The notes under the pieces are model-generated. The model had not been told where the DNA came from, made no database searches, and saw only the letters and a program-made list of their open reading frames with translations. Shown here piece after piece: positions 1-7,281 of a DNA stretch of 34,612 bases. The stretch spans positions 1-34,612 of the forward strand of contig JAFVSN010000001.1 of the NCBI GenBank assembly GCA_017503735.1, given 5' to 3'. This DNA comes from Lachnospiraceae bacterium. GTDB taxonomy: Bacteria; Bacillota; Clostridia; Lachnospirales; Lachnospiraceae. The position numbers and the translations under genes were made by a program. Every line of letters starts with the position of its first letter. Within the stretch, counting starts at the first letter, position 1.

Positions 1-141
1 GATCCGATTCGTTATCTGCGTGAGCGGGAAATCGTGCATTTCCAGCGGTTTGGTGAAAGCCTGCGGATTGTACAGGATAATCTGGATTCCAAGAATTTTT
101 ATGCAATCAATCCGGCTTTTTTGGCGGATAAGGCAAGATAA
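1..141 (+). CDS. cotJC: CotJC-like spore coat protein / Mn-catalase family, C-terminal fragment
   Basis: This is the last 46 codons of a gene that begins before the window; frame 1 stays open from base 1 to the TAA at 139-141. The residues include LREREIVHFQRFGE followed by a DSKNFYAINPAF tail. This resembles the C-terminal end of CotJC-type manganese catalase family proteins found in spore coats of Clostridia and Bacilli, where the REVVHFQRFGEAL-like helix is typical. The metal ligands and the rest of the fold lie outside the window, so catalytic competence cannot be judged. The gene converges on the lysA operon, and a shared terminator hairpin follows the stop. The assignment rests on motif recall, not on an alignment. 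Confidence 0.65.
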   Translation, partial: DPIRYLREREIVHFQRFGESLRIVQDNLDSKNFYAINPAFLADKAR

Positions 142-154
142 GATCTCAGTAAAG

Positions 155-186
155 AAAGAAGGGGCACCGGATGGAGCCTCTTCTTT
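155..186. terminator. Bidirectional intrinsic terminator between cotJC-like gene and lysA
   Basis: An 11-bp stem pairs AAAGAAGGGGC (155-165) with GCCTCTTCTTT (176-186), with one G-U pair and a 10-base loop. The purine-rich left arm becomes a U-rich tail when read on the minus strand (CTTCTTTCTTT). The right arm ends in TCTTTT on the plus strand. It lies between two convergent genes, 14 bases after the cotJC-like stop and 20 bases after the lysA stop on the opposite strand. It probably ends both transcripts. The U tract is better for the minus-strand operon. Confidence 0.7.
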
Positions 187-205
187 TGGTAAATGGGAAA
201 ACATA

Positions 206-1507
206 TTATAAGATATCATTCTTAATCAAATCATCATAAGTCTCTCTCTTGACGATAAGTTTTTTTTCACTCCCTCTGACTGCGACAATAGGTGGGCGAG
301 GAATGCGGTTATAGTTGCTTGCCATGGAGTAATTATATGCTCCGGTGGAAAGTACGGCGAGTGTATCGCCGACCTGAATCTCGGGCATCATAATGCTTTC
401 CTGTATCAGGTCTCCCGATTCACAGCATTTGCCTGCGATAGTAATGGGAGCAACCAATTCTGCGGAGGCATTGTTAGCGACCACGGCGGAGTACTTGGAA
501 CCGTATAGGATATATCTCGGATTGTCACTCATACCGCCGTCAACGGATACATAGGTTCTGATATTTTCAATCTTCTTGATACAACCGACAGTATAAAGGG
601 TAATGCCGGCAGTAGCAACGATAGAACGCCCGGGTTCAAAGACCAAAAACGGGAGATCTATGTTTCTTTGCTTTGCAATGTCTTTTACTGTTTCAGCGAC
701 TTTCTTAATATATTCAGTCGGTGGTAATGGATCGTCCTCAGCTACGTATTTAATACCGAAACCGCCCCCAAGATTCAATATTTTAATTTTTAGGGAAAGG
801 CTTTCATACAAATCGGAGATAAAATTAATCATGACTTTTGCCGCTTCGCAGAAGGGATCGACATCAAAAATCTGTGAACCGATGTGACAATGAACACCGT
901 CAATTCTGATATTGGTAAGTGTGGAAGCGTAGCGGTGAATTTGTGTAGCTTCACCGTTTTCTAAAGCGAAACCGAACTTAGAGTCAATTTGGCCGGTTTT
1001 AACGAAATCATGGGTGTGCGCATCAATGCCTGGCTTGATTCGAAACAGTACATTTTGAACAATGCCTTTTGCTCCGGCAATTTCGTTAATCAAATCCAAT
1101 TCAAACCGATTATCAACCACCATGTGTCCTACACCATAGGTGATGGCAAGTTCGATTTCGTCAGGGGTCTTATTATTGCCGTGGAAGAATACTTTTTCCA
1201 TCGGAAAGCCTGCTTTATATAGGGTATAAAGCTCACCACCGGAAACCACATCGGCACCGAGCCCTTCTTCTGCGGTAATGCGCGCAGTGTGCATTGTACA
1301 CAAAGCCTTGCTTGCAAAGAGCACAAGTCCGTTGCCATCAAAGTATGTTTCGATGGCTTCCTTATATTCACGACAATGTTTGCGTATTAAGTCTTCATCG
1401 AGAACATAAAGCGGAGTACCGTATTCACGTGCCAGGTCTACCGTATCGTGGGAGCCGATCATTAAATGATTTTTTGTATTTACTGATAAATTATCCGAAT
1501 GAAACAT
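206..1507 (-). CDS. lysA: Diaminopimelate decarboxylase
   Basis: LysA is a PLP enzyme that decarboxylates meso-diaminopimelate to L-lysine, the last step of lysine synthesis, in the cytoplasm. The 433-aa protein has the alanine racemase-like barrel with the PLP lysine in FASKALCT (Lys67) and the phosphate-binding GGGFGIKY. It also has EPGRSIVATAG and the CCESGDLI motif that supplies the catalytic cysteine from the partner subunit. Length matches the family. An upstream in-frame ATG at 1576 would add 23 residues. I chose 1507 because AAGGA sits 9 bases before it and the upstream residues are unlike LysA and overlap the ANTAR gene. It is the last gene of the leftward operon, 17 bases after the ANTAR stop, so it probably shares the operon's attenuator. 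dapF and dapL of the same pathway lie at the far end of the window. Confidence 0.95.
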   Translation of the reverse strand: MFHSDNLSVNTKNHLMIGSHDTVDLAREYGTPLYVLDEDLIRKHCREYKEAIETYFDGNGLVLFASKALCTMHTARITAEEGLGADVVSGGELYTLYKAGFPMEKVFFHGNNKTPDEIELAITYGVGHMVVDNRFELDLINEIAGAKGIVQNVLFRIKPGIDAHTHDFVKTGQIDSKFGFALENGEATQIHRYASTLTNIRIDGVHCHIGSQIFDVDPFCEAAKVMINFISDLYESLSLKIKILNLGGGFGIKYVAEDDPLPPTEYIKKVAETVKDIAKQRNIDLPFLVFEPGRSIVATAGITLYTVGCIKKIENIRTYVSVDGGMSDNPRYILYGSKYSAVVANNASAELVAPITIAGKCCESGDLIQESIMMPEIQVGDTLAVLSTGAYNYSMASNYNRIPRPPIVAVRGSEKKLIVKRETYDDLIKNDIL

Positions 1508-1524
1508 GTTGGTGTCCTTCTTTG

Positions 1525-2109
1525 CTATGAATATTTTTTTATGAGCTCTTCTGCGACTGCTTTTCTGGTGACGCATTGATCCATTGCCTGTTTTTCTATA
1601 TAACGGTGAGCTTCCGGCTCTTCCAGTTTCAATTCACGGATGAGAAGCCATTTTGCCCGGTTGACAATACGGATTTCTTCCATTTTTTCTTCAATGGAAA
1701 GAGTTTTCTTTTCTGTCTTTCGAAGTCTTTCTCGGGCACTGGCCATCCAACCGAGTGCAGTGGTCAAGATAGGTTTTGCGGTTGGTTTGGAAAGTGTAAA
1801 TACACCATGTTCCGCAACTTTATCATGAATGTCGGCATGGAGTTCCGTACGTACCAGAAGTAGAACAACCGTATCTCCGGAGCAACACGTGTCAATAGCA
1901 AATCGTGTACCGACACCGTCGGGAAGCGGTGAGTTGATGATGACATAATCAAAATCACGTTCGGTCAATGCTCGCTTCGCTGCACTGATATTAGATACAA
2001 ATTGCGTGGGTGAGTAGTTGGATGCAGGGAGCAGAGTTGATAAGACGCTATTAAAATTGTCCGATGCCGAAATAATCAGAACGCTGTAGATTCTTTCTTT
2101 CAGACTCAT
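1525..2109 (-). CDS. ANTAR-domain RNA-binding antiterminator with degenerate receiver domain
   Basis: This 194-aa protein has an N-terminal receiver-like domain (about residues 7-120), a short coiled linker (125-145) and a C-terminal ANTAR domain (about 138-194) with the helix RIVNRAKWLLIRELKL. ANTAR proteins bind RNA hairpins with hexanucleotide loops and prevent intrinsic termination. The receiver is degenerate: the acidic pair after strand 1 is missing (VLIISASDN) and the phospho-acceptor Asp is Asn59 (VIINSPLPDG), although the conserved Lys108-Pro is kept. Phosphorylation by a histidine kinase is therefore unlikely, and no kinase gene is nearby. The start at 2109 has AAGGAGG 8 bases upstream; the ATG at 2139 lacks this. 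It lies between the GS-like gene and lysA. The four leaders with A1/G4 hexaloops in this window are its likely targets, including the leader of its own operon (inference). Confidence 0.92.
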   Translation of the reverse strand: MSLKERIYSVLIISASDNFNSVLSTLLPASNYSPTQFVSNISAAKRALTERDFDYVIINSPLPDGVGTRFAIDTCCSGDTVVLLLVRTELHADIHDKVAEHGVFTLSKPTAKPILTTALGWMASARERLRKTEKKTLSIEEKMEEIRIVNRAKWLLIRELKLEEPEAHRYIEKQAMDQCVTRKAVAEELIKKYS

Positions 2110-2144
2110 GTTTGCTCCCTCCTTTTCGGGTGGTTTCATTTACA

Positions 2145-3356
2145 TTATTTACTGCAATAAATATCTAAAATTGAAGTCGGTATGTGGGAACGGATAAAAT
2201 CGCTGGCAGATGCAATCGCACAGGCAGAGCTCAAATTATTCGGCAATGTTTTATAATTTGCCAATGTTTTAGAATCTGCCTTGTATAGGTTAATGTCTGC
2301 CGCCTCCGGCATTGTCAGTTTATTTTCGATACCATAGAGACCCGCATAAATCATCAGTGCAAATGCAAGATACGGATTGGCTGTCGGGTCAGGAGAGCGG
2401 AGCTCTGCTCGGCGGTATTCACCAACTGCCGCGGGGATTCTTATGAGCTGCGAACGGTTTTCACTTGACCAAGAGATATATTTCGGAGCTTTATCTACGC
2501 CAAATCGTTTATAGGATTCTTCGGTAGGATTAAAAAACGCAGTCATTTCCTTCACCTTATTAAGAATACCTGCGATCATGTGATAAAGCTGGTCGGAACC
2601 ATCGTCTGCTTTTACAGATATATTGATATGAAAACCGTTTCCAGGTTTTCCGTCAAGAGGCTTCGGACTGAAATCCACATAAATACCGTTACGGCGGCAG
2701 ACGGTTTTAACAACTGTTTGAAACGTCAGAGTATTGTCTGCGGCCGAAAGGGGGTCGGAATAACGGAAGTCGATTTCATTCTGGCCGGGACCTTCCTCGT
2801 GATGAGAACTCTCAGGACGGATTCCCATCTGTTCCAGAGTCAGGCATATTTCACGGCGGATGTTTTCACCTCTGTCTTCCGGAGCAATATCCATATAACC
2901 GGCTTCGTCATAAGGTTTTTTTGTCGGATTGCTCTTTTCATCAAGCTCAAACAGATAAAATTCCTGCTCGGCACCGAATGCAAAAGTGTATCCTGCTTGC
3001 TTGGCATCTTTGACAGCTTGTCTTAGTAGATTGCGTGTATCACATTCAAACGGTGTTCCGTCGGGATAGGAAATACTGGAGAACATGCGGACAACTTTAC
3101 CGTGTTCGGGTCTCCATGGAAGTAATGTCAATGTTTCAGGATCCGGATGGAGCAGAAGGTCGGAATGAGTTTCGTCACCAAAGCCAGCGATTGCGGAAGC
3201 ATCAAAAGCAATTCCGTATTCAAAGGCACGAGGCAATTCATCCGGCATAATGGATATATTCTTCTGTTTGCCAAACACATCACAAAAAGCAAGACGAATA
3301 AATTTTACATCGTCTTCTTGGACATACTGCATTACTTCTTCCTTTGAATACTTCAT
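2145..3356 (-). CDS. Glutamine synthetase family protein, short type I-like
   Basis: This 403-aa protein has the GSI fold signature: an N-terminal beta-grasp with FDASAIAGF (Asp52), then metal-binding glutamates in GAEQEFYLF (130 and 132), HHEEGPGQNEID (187 and 194) and the His in NGFHINIS (His243). ENRSQLIRIPA and YRRAELRSPDPTANPY follow. It is shorter than typical GSI (about 440-470 aa) and has no C-terminal adenylylation loop. Two departures stand out. The Glu of the usual Y-E-A-P ammonium-site loop (Glu327 in enteric GlnA) aligns with Lys289 in VDKAPKY. The second His of the GMHxHxS motif is Asn245. It may therefore be a divergent glutamine synthetase or another gamma-glutamyl ligase. It follows the GXGXG gene by 20 bases, with a weak ribosome site (GTAGGT). 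Its place in the glutamate synthase operon supports a role in glutamine or glutamate metabolism. Confidence 0.88.
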   Translation of the reverse strand: MKYSKEEVMQYVQEDDVKFIRLAFCDVFGKQKNISIMPDELPRAFEYGIAFDASAIAGFGDETHSDLLLHPDPETLTLLPWRPEHGKVVRMFSSISYPDGTPFECDTRNLLRQAVKDAKQAGYTFAFGAEQEFYLFELDEKSNPTKKPYDEAGYMDIAPEDRGENIRREICLTLEQMGIRPESSHHEEGPGQNEIDFRYSDPLSAADNTLTFQTVVKTVCRRNGIYVDFSPKPLDGKPGNGFHINISVKADDGSDQLYHMIAGILNKVKEMTAFFNPTEESYKRFGVDKAPKYISWSSENRSQLIRIPAAVGEYRRAELRSPDPTANPYLAFALMIYAGLYGIENKLTMPEAADINLYKADSKTLANYKTLPNNLSSACAIASASDFIRSHIPTSILDIYCSK

Positions 3357-3376
3357 AATGTTCTACCTACTTTCTT

Positions 3377-4096
3377 TTAATTTGCTACATACATTTGTTT
3401 GTATGGGTTTTGACTGTTGGGTGTAACAACAGTGAAAGGTGAGTTTAGTATCTCACTTTTCTCATAACCGAATAACTTGCAATATTCGGCAACATATGGC
3501 TCTAATTCCTCAAAATCCGCATCGGTAGCTTCTCTTGCGGTAACCTGGCCGGGAAAGGAGATGTCTTTGCAGTTTCCGCGTAAGAACATCTTACCGCCAT
3601 GCATTCCGGTACAAGGGAAATTGCCTACGATACGTTTTCCGTTGGCTCCAAGACCGAGAACAACGATTACACCGCCCGCCTGATATTCACCGAGAAAGCT
3701 ACCGGCAATACCCCCAATCACCATAACCGGGATTTTATCCTTGTATGCTTTCATGTGAATACCGGCCCGATAGCCTGCATTGTGTTTGATGAGTATTTTA
3801 CCGCCGCGCATTGCATAGCCGGCCGCATCACCGATATTGCCATGAATGATAATCTCACCTTCATTCATGGTGTCACCGACAGCATCCTGTGCGTTTGCGT
3901 TTACCGTGATAGTAGCTCCGTTCAAATAGGCACCGAGGGCGTTCCCGGGGATGCCTTCAATTGTGATGTTCTTATTTGACATACCTGCGGCTATGAAACG
4001 TTGCCCGCAAGATTCTGTGAGCGTGCAATCGCCCTCTGCATTGCGGAGAGTGTCATTCAGTGTCTTGTAATCAAGCTCTTTTGCGTTAATATTCAT
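3377..4096 (-). CDS. GXGXG (GltB C-terminal domain-like) glutamate synthase subunit
   Basis: The 239-aa protein is built from repeated G-x-x-x-G turns (for example IPGNALGAYLNG, GNIGDAAGYAMRGG, GGIAGSFLGEYQAGG), the right-handed beta-helix that forms the C-terminal domain of large glutamate synthase subunits. In GltB this domain is structural and lies between the amidotransferase and FMN domains. Here it is a separate gene, so with the glutaminase gene (7278-8375) and the FMN gene (5776-7281) it rebuilds a GltB from three polypeptides. It starts 5 bases after the oxidoreductase stop. GGAGG is about 15 bases upstream of the ATG, a rather long spacing, so translational coupling is likely. Similar stand-alone domains exist in archaeal-type split glutamate synthases and in formylmethanofuran dehydrogenase subunit C. 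The context here favours glutamate synthase. Confidence 0.87.
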   Translation of the reverse strand: MNINAKELDYKTLNDTLRNAEGDCTLTESCGQRFIAAGMSNKNITIEGIPGNALGAYLNGATITVNANAQDAVGDTMNEGEIIIHGNIGDAAGYAMRGGKILIKHNAGYRAGIHMKAYKDKIPVMVIGGIAGSFLGEYQAGGVIVVLGLGANGKRIVGNFPCTGMHGGKMFLRGNCKDISFPGQVTAREATDADFEELEPYVAEYCKLFGYEKSEILNSPFTVVTPNSQNPYKQMYVAN

Positions 4097-4101
4097 AATA
4101 G

Positions 4102-5334
4102 TTATACCACACCTCCAAATTTTTTTCTACGGGTTTCTGGAGAAAAGGCAGCTGAAGTTGCAACTTTTTTCAGTAGTTCAAAGTTTATCGTGTCAAGAGG
4201 AATTTTTTCCCGGATTAATGAGGTGTAAATACCGGCACGTTCTGTGTCTCCAATCAGTATGAAACCGACAAGGTAACCGTCGCGGATAAAGAAGCGTTTT
4301 AATCTGTTTTCCTCCTTTTCTTCGAAAACCTCTCCGTTATAACTGCCGGCAGTCATAGCGTGCAGACCGAAGAAGCCGATGGAGTTCATGGGAATTGCGT
4401 TATCAAAGACTTCGTTACCGCCTGCCATATTTACACCGGCGGCGTGCCCCTGCATATAGGCATTCGGAAGGAGGGCAAGAACACGTTTGGTACCGATAGA
4501 TATATCGTTGCCTTCCGTACAATCTCCGGCTGCGTAGATATCGGATAAGCTTGTTTCCATACGGTCGTTTATAAGGATTCCGCGATTTACCTCACCGTTC
4601 TGTTCCTTTACAAGCTCCGTATTGGCACGGACACCGACAGCAAGCACAAGAACGTCAAAGTCCACAGAACTGCCGCTTTTCATTATGGCGACGTTGTTTT
4701 CAAACCGGGTGACCGTATCACCAAGCATAAATCGAATTCCGTTGCTTTCAAGGCGTTCTTGTATGATAGCGGCACAATCGGTCTCAAGAATACTGGATAG
4801 TATGTGGTCGGAAAGATCACATACAGTAATACTTGCTACGCGGTCGCGTAGTCCCTCGGCACATTTGAGCCCGATAAGACCTGCACCGACAATCAGTACC
4901 CGGGATTCTTTTGTAACAGCTGCTTCCAGCGCTAATGAATCATCAAGTGTTAGGAAGGAAAACTTGTTTTTCACTGTCTCAAGTCCCTCAAAAGGAGGAA
5001 CAAAAGGGGAGGAACCGGTAGCAATGCATACGGAATCGTATGGGATTTCGGTTCTGTCATCAAGGATAACCTTTTGAGAAGAAGAATCAATGTGTTTTGC
5101 TTTTCTTCCATAGATTACTTCGCAGTTCATTTTATCGTAGAAATCTTCACTGCGATAATTCATGCGGTTAAGCTCCGTTTTCTTTTCAAGGTAATAGGAA
5201 ATAAGAGGACGACAATAAACAGGGTATTTCTCTTCGGATATGACGATAATCGTACTGCTTTTATCCACATTGCGAATGCCTTCAATACAACCGGCAGCGG
5301 CTACGCCGTTCCCGATAATGACATATTGTTTCAT
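4102..5334 (-). CDS. NAD(P)/FAD-dependent oxidoreductase of the split glutamate synthase
   Basis: The 410-aa flavoprotein is of the pyridine nucleotide-disulfide oxidoreductase class I type. It has an N-terminal FAD Rossmann motif VIIGNGVAAAG (5-15), a second NAD(P)-binding motif VLIVGAGLIGLK (146-157) and the late FAD motif DIYAAGDC near residue 270. No redox-active CxxC pair is seen in the FAD domain, so it is more like rubredoxin/nitrite reductase-type reductases than a disulfide reductase. It starts within the stop of the ferredoxin gene (TAATG, one base shared), which implies coupled translation. Together with the ferredoxin it probably replaces GltD and carries electrons between NAD(P)H, or ferredoxin, and the FMN core. 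The direction of electron flow and the cofactor preference cannot be read from sequence. Confidence 0.85.
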   Translation of the reverse strand: MKQYVIIGNGVAAAGCIEGIRNVDKSSTIIVISEEKYPVYCRPLISYYLEKKTELNRMNYRSEDFYDKMNCEVIYGRKAKHIDSSSQKVILDDRTEIPYDSVCIATGSSPFVPPFEGLETVKNKFSFLTLDDSLALEAAVTKESRVLIVGAGLIGLKCAEGLRDRVASITVCDLSDHILSSILETDCAAIIQERLESNGIRFMLGDTVTRFENNVAIMKSGSSVDFDVLVLAVGVRANTELVKEQNGEVNRGILINDRMETSLSDIYAAGDCTEGNDISIGTKRVLALLPNAYMQGHAAGVNMAGGNEVFDNAIPMNSIGFFGLHAMTAGSYNGEVFEEKEENRLKRFFIRDGYLVGFILIGDTERAGIYTSLIREKIPLDTINFELLKKVATSAAFSPETRRKKFGGVV

Positions 5335-5771
5335 TAAACCTCACCTCTTTCCTCATAAACGATTGCTCTGTTAGGGCATCCCTTCACACAGGCAGGCTCT
5401 CCGCAAGAATTTTGCAGACAAAGCTCGCATTTTTGCATGATACCGCTTTTGCTTGGAGTAAGCGCACCGTAAGGACATACCAACACACAAGTCAGGCAAC
5501 CGACACATTTTTCGTTGTTTATCCTAACAACGCCGTCTGCTTTGGAGATTGCACCGGCAATACAGCTTTTTATGCAGATAGGGTCAGCGCAATGACGGCA
5601 GGAAACCGCATAAGAAATTCTCTCATTTCCCTCAATGTGGATTCTGGGATAGATAGGTTTATCTTTTAACGCTGTCGCCATATCTGCCATACCCGAGTTG
5701 GCAAAAGCACAGTTATATTCACACAAGTGACAGCCGAGACACCAGTCTTCATTTACATAGATTCGTTTCAT
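5334..5771 (-). CDS. Four-cluster 4Fe-4S ferredoxin subunit
   Basis: The 145-aa protein has four cysteine clusters: CLGCHLCEYNC (11-21), CRHCADPICIKSC (58-70), CVGCLTCVLVCP (89-100) and CELCLQNSCGEPACVKGCP (115-133). This is the HycB/DmsB-like electron-transfer pattern for up to four [4Fe-4S] clusters. The first cluster is followed by FAN in place of the usual proline. I placed the start at the ATG at 5771, just 4 bases after the FMN-subunit stop with GGGAG upstream; an upstream ATG at 5810 would overlap that gene by 35 bases with no better ribosome site. It sits between the FMN core and the FAD oxidoreductase and probably wires them together, acting as the Fe-S part of GltD. Confidence 0.88.
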   Translation of the reverse strand: MKRIYVNEDWCLGCHLCEYNCAFANSGMADMATALKDKPIYPRIHIEGNERISYAVSCRHCADPICIKSCIAGAISKADGVVRINNEKCVGCLTCVLVCPYGALTPSKSGIMQKCELCLQNSCGEPACVKGCPNRAIVYEERGEV

Positions 5772-5775
5772 ATTA

Positions 5776-7281
5776 TCACTCTCCCGCATGAGAGATACCA
5801 AGGATCTCAAGTTCTTTATTTGTCATGCCGATACCGCGAAGCATCAGGCGGTTTCCGCGAAGGGCTTCTATGGAGTTGATACCCATACCGCCCATCAGTT
5901 CTTTAATCTCATGTCGCCAAGCGTTCATCAGATTGACAAGACGCTCACTGCCTATATCCGGATTCAAACGTTTTACCAACTCCGGACGCTGTGTAGCAAT
6001 CCCCCAGTTACATTTACCGCTCTGACAGGTTCGGCAAAGATGACAACCGAGAGCCAGCAAGGCTGCGGTTGCAATATAGCAGGCATCGGCACCGAGGGCA
6101 ATTGCTTTAACGACATCTGCCGCACTGCGGATACTGCCGCCTACAACGAGAGAGACATTATTTCGGATTCCCTCATCACGGAGCCGTTGATCTACGGCAG
6201 CCAACGCGAGTTCAATCGGAATGCCGACATTATCCCGGATTCTGGTAGGGGCGGCACCGGTGCCACCACGGAAACCGTCGATTGCAATAATATCAGCACC
6301 GCTTCTGGCAATACCGCTGGCAATGGCAGCAATGTTATGAACGGCGGCAACCTTTACAATGACCGGCTTTTTATATTCGGTAGCTTCTTTCAGAGAGAAA
6401 ACAAGCTGACGAAGATCTTCAATAGAGTAAATATCGTGATGAGGTGCAGGCGAGATCGCATCCGAGCCTTCCGGAATCATTCGGGTACGGGAAACATCCC
6501 CGACAATCTTAGCACCCGGCAGATGACCGCCGATACCCGGTTTTGCACCTTGTCCCATCTTGATTTCAATCGCTGCGCCGGCTTTAAGATAGTCTTCGTG
6601 GACTCCGAAACGACCGCTTGCCACTTGGACAACGGTGTTTTCGCCGTAACAGTAGAAGTCTTCGTGCAGACCGCCTTCACCGGTGTTGTAAAGAATTCCG
6701 AGTTCGGTAGCGGCACGGGCAAGAGATGCATGTGCGTTATAACTGATGGAACCGTAGCTCATTGCCGAGAACATGACGGGCATGGAAAGTTCAATTTGCG
6801 GGGGCAGTTCACATGTTAATTTACCGTGCCCATCCCGTTGTATTTTTTCGGGTTTTTTGCCGAGGAACACACGAGTTTCCATCGGCTCACGGAGCGGGTC
6901 GATGGGTGGATTTGTTACCTGCGAGGCGTTAATCAGAGTCTTGTCCCAGTATACCGGCAGAGGATTGGGGTTACCCATAGAGGATAGAAGAACACCGCCA
7001 CTGTTTGCTTGTTTATAAATTTCCTTAATCGTGTTATTTGACCAGTTTGCATTCTCGCGGAGAGTGCAGTCGCTTTTTACGATTTTGAGTGCTCTGGTCG
7101 GACAGAGAGAGACGCAACGCTGGCAGTTGACACATTTGGTCTCGTCACTCATCATAATGCCCTTTTCGGTATGAAAGGTATGCACATCGTTTGCGCATTG
7201 TCGCTCACATACGCGGCAAGTGATACAGCGACTTTCATTACGGACCACTTCAAATTCGGGATATATAAATTCTACGCTCAT
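5776..7281 (-). CDS. FMN-binding glutamate synthase core subunit with N-terminal ferredoxin domain
   Basis: The 501-aa protein begins with two [4Fe-4S] motifs, Cys19/22/25/29 and Cys50/53/56/60. It continues with the FMN barrel of glutamate synthase (GHLPGAKIVGDVSRTR, then GSDAISPAPHHDIYS, then DGFRGGTGAAPTRI). A C-terminal cysteine group, CHLCRTCQSGKC (413-424), sits where GltB carries its Fe-S cluster. It converts 2-oxoglutarate plus amide-derived ammonia to glutamate. This is the archaeal-type layout in which the central GltB domain is a separate gene fused to a ferredoxin domain. Its ATG overlaps the stop of the glutaminase gene (ATGA), so the two are translationally coupled. Length matches the roughly 500-aa stand-alone family. 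Confidence 0.93.
   Translation of the reverse strand: MSVEFIYPEFEVVRNESRCITCRVCERQCANDVHTFHTEKGIMMSDETKCVNCQRCVSLCPTRALKIVKSDCTLRENANWSNNTIKEIYKQANSGGVLLSSMGNPNPLPVYWDKTLINASQVTNPPIDPLREPMETRVFLGKKPEKIQRDGHGKLTCELPPQIELSMPVMFSAMSYGSISYNAHASLARAATELGILYNTGEGGLHEDFYCYGENTVVQVASGRFGVHEDYLKAGAAIEIKMGQGAKPGIGGHLPGAKIVGDVSRTRMIPEGSDAISPAPHHDIYSIEDLRQLVFSLKEATEYKKPVIVKVAAVHNIAAIASGIARSGADIIAIDGFRGGTGAAPTRIRDNVGIPIELALAAVDQRLRDEGIRNNVSLVVGGSIRSAADVVKAIALGADACYIATAALLALGCHLCRTCQSGKCNWGIATQRPELVKRLNPDIGSERLVNLMNAWRHEIKELMGGMGINSIEALRGNRLMLRGIGMTNKELEILGISHAGE

Noticed and set aside
20-211. Plus-strand 63-codon frame at the left edge
   Set aside because: It overlaps the cotJC-like reading frame in another frame and runs through the terminator hairpin; no ribosome site.
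5788-6819. Plus-strand open frame of 343 codons opposite the FMN glutamate synthase gene
   Set aside because: It is fully antisense to a well-supported gene, and its product shows no recognisable motif or hydrophobic core pattern.
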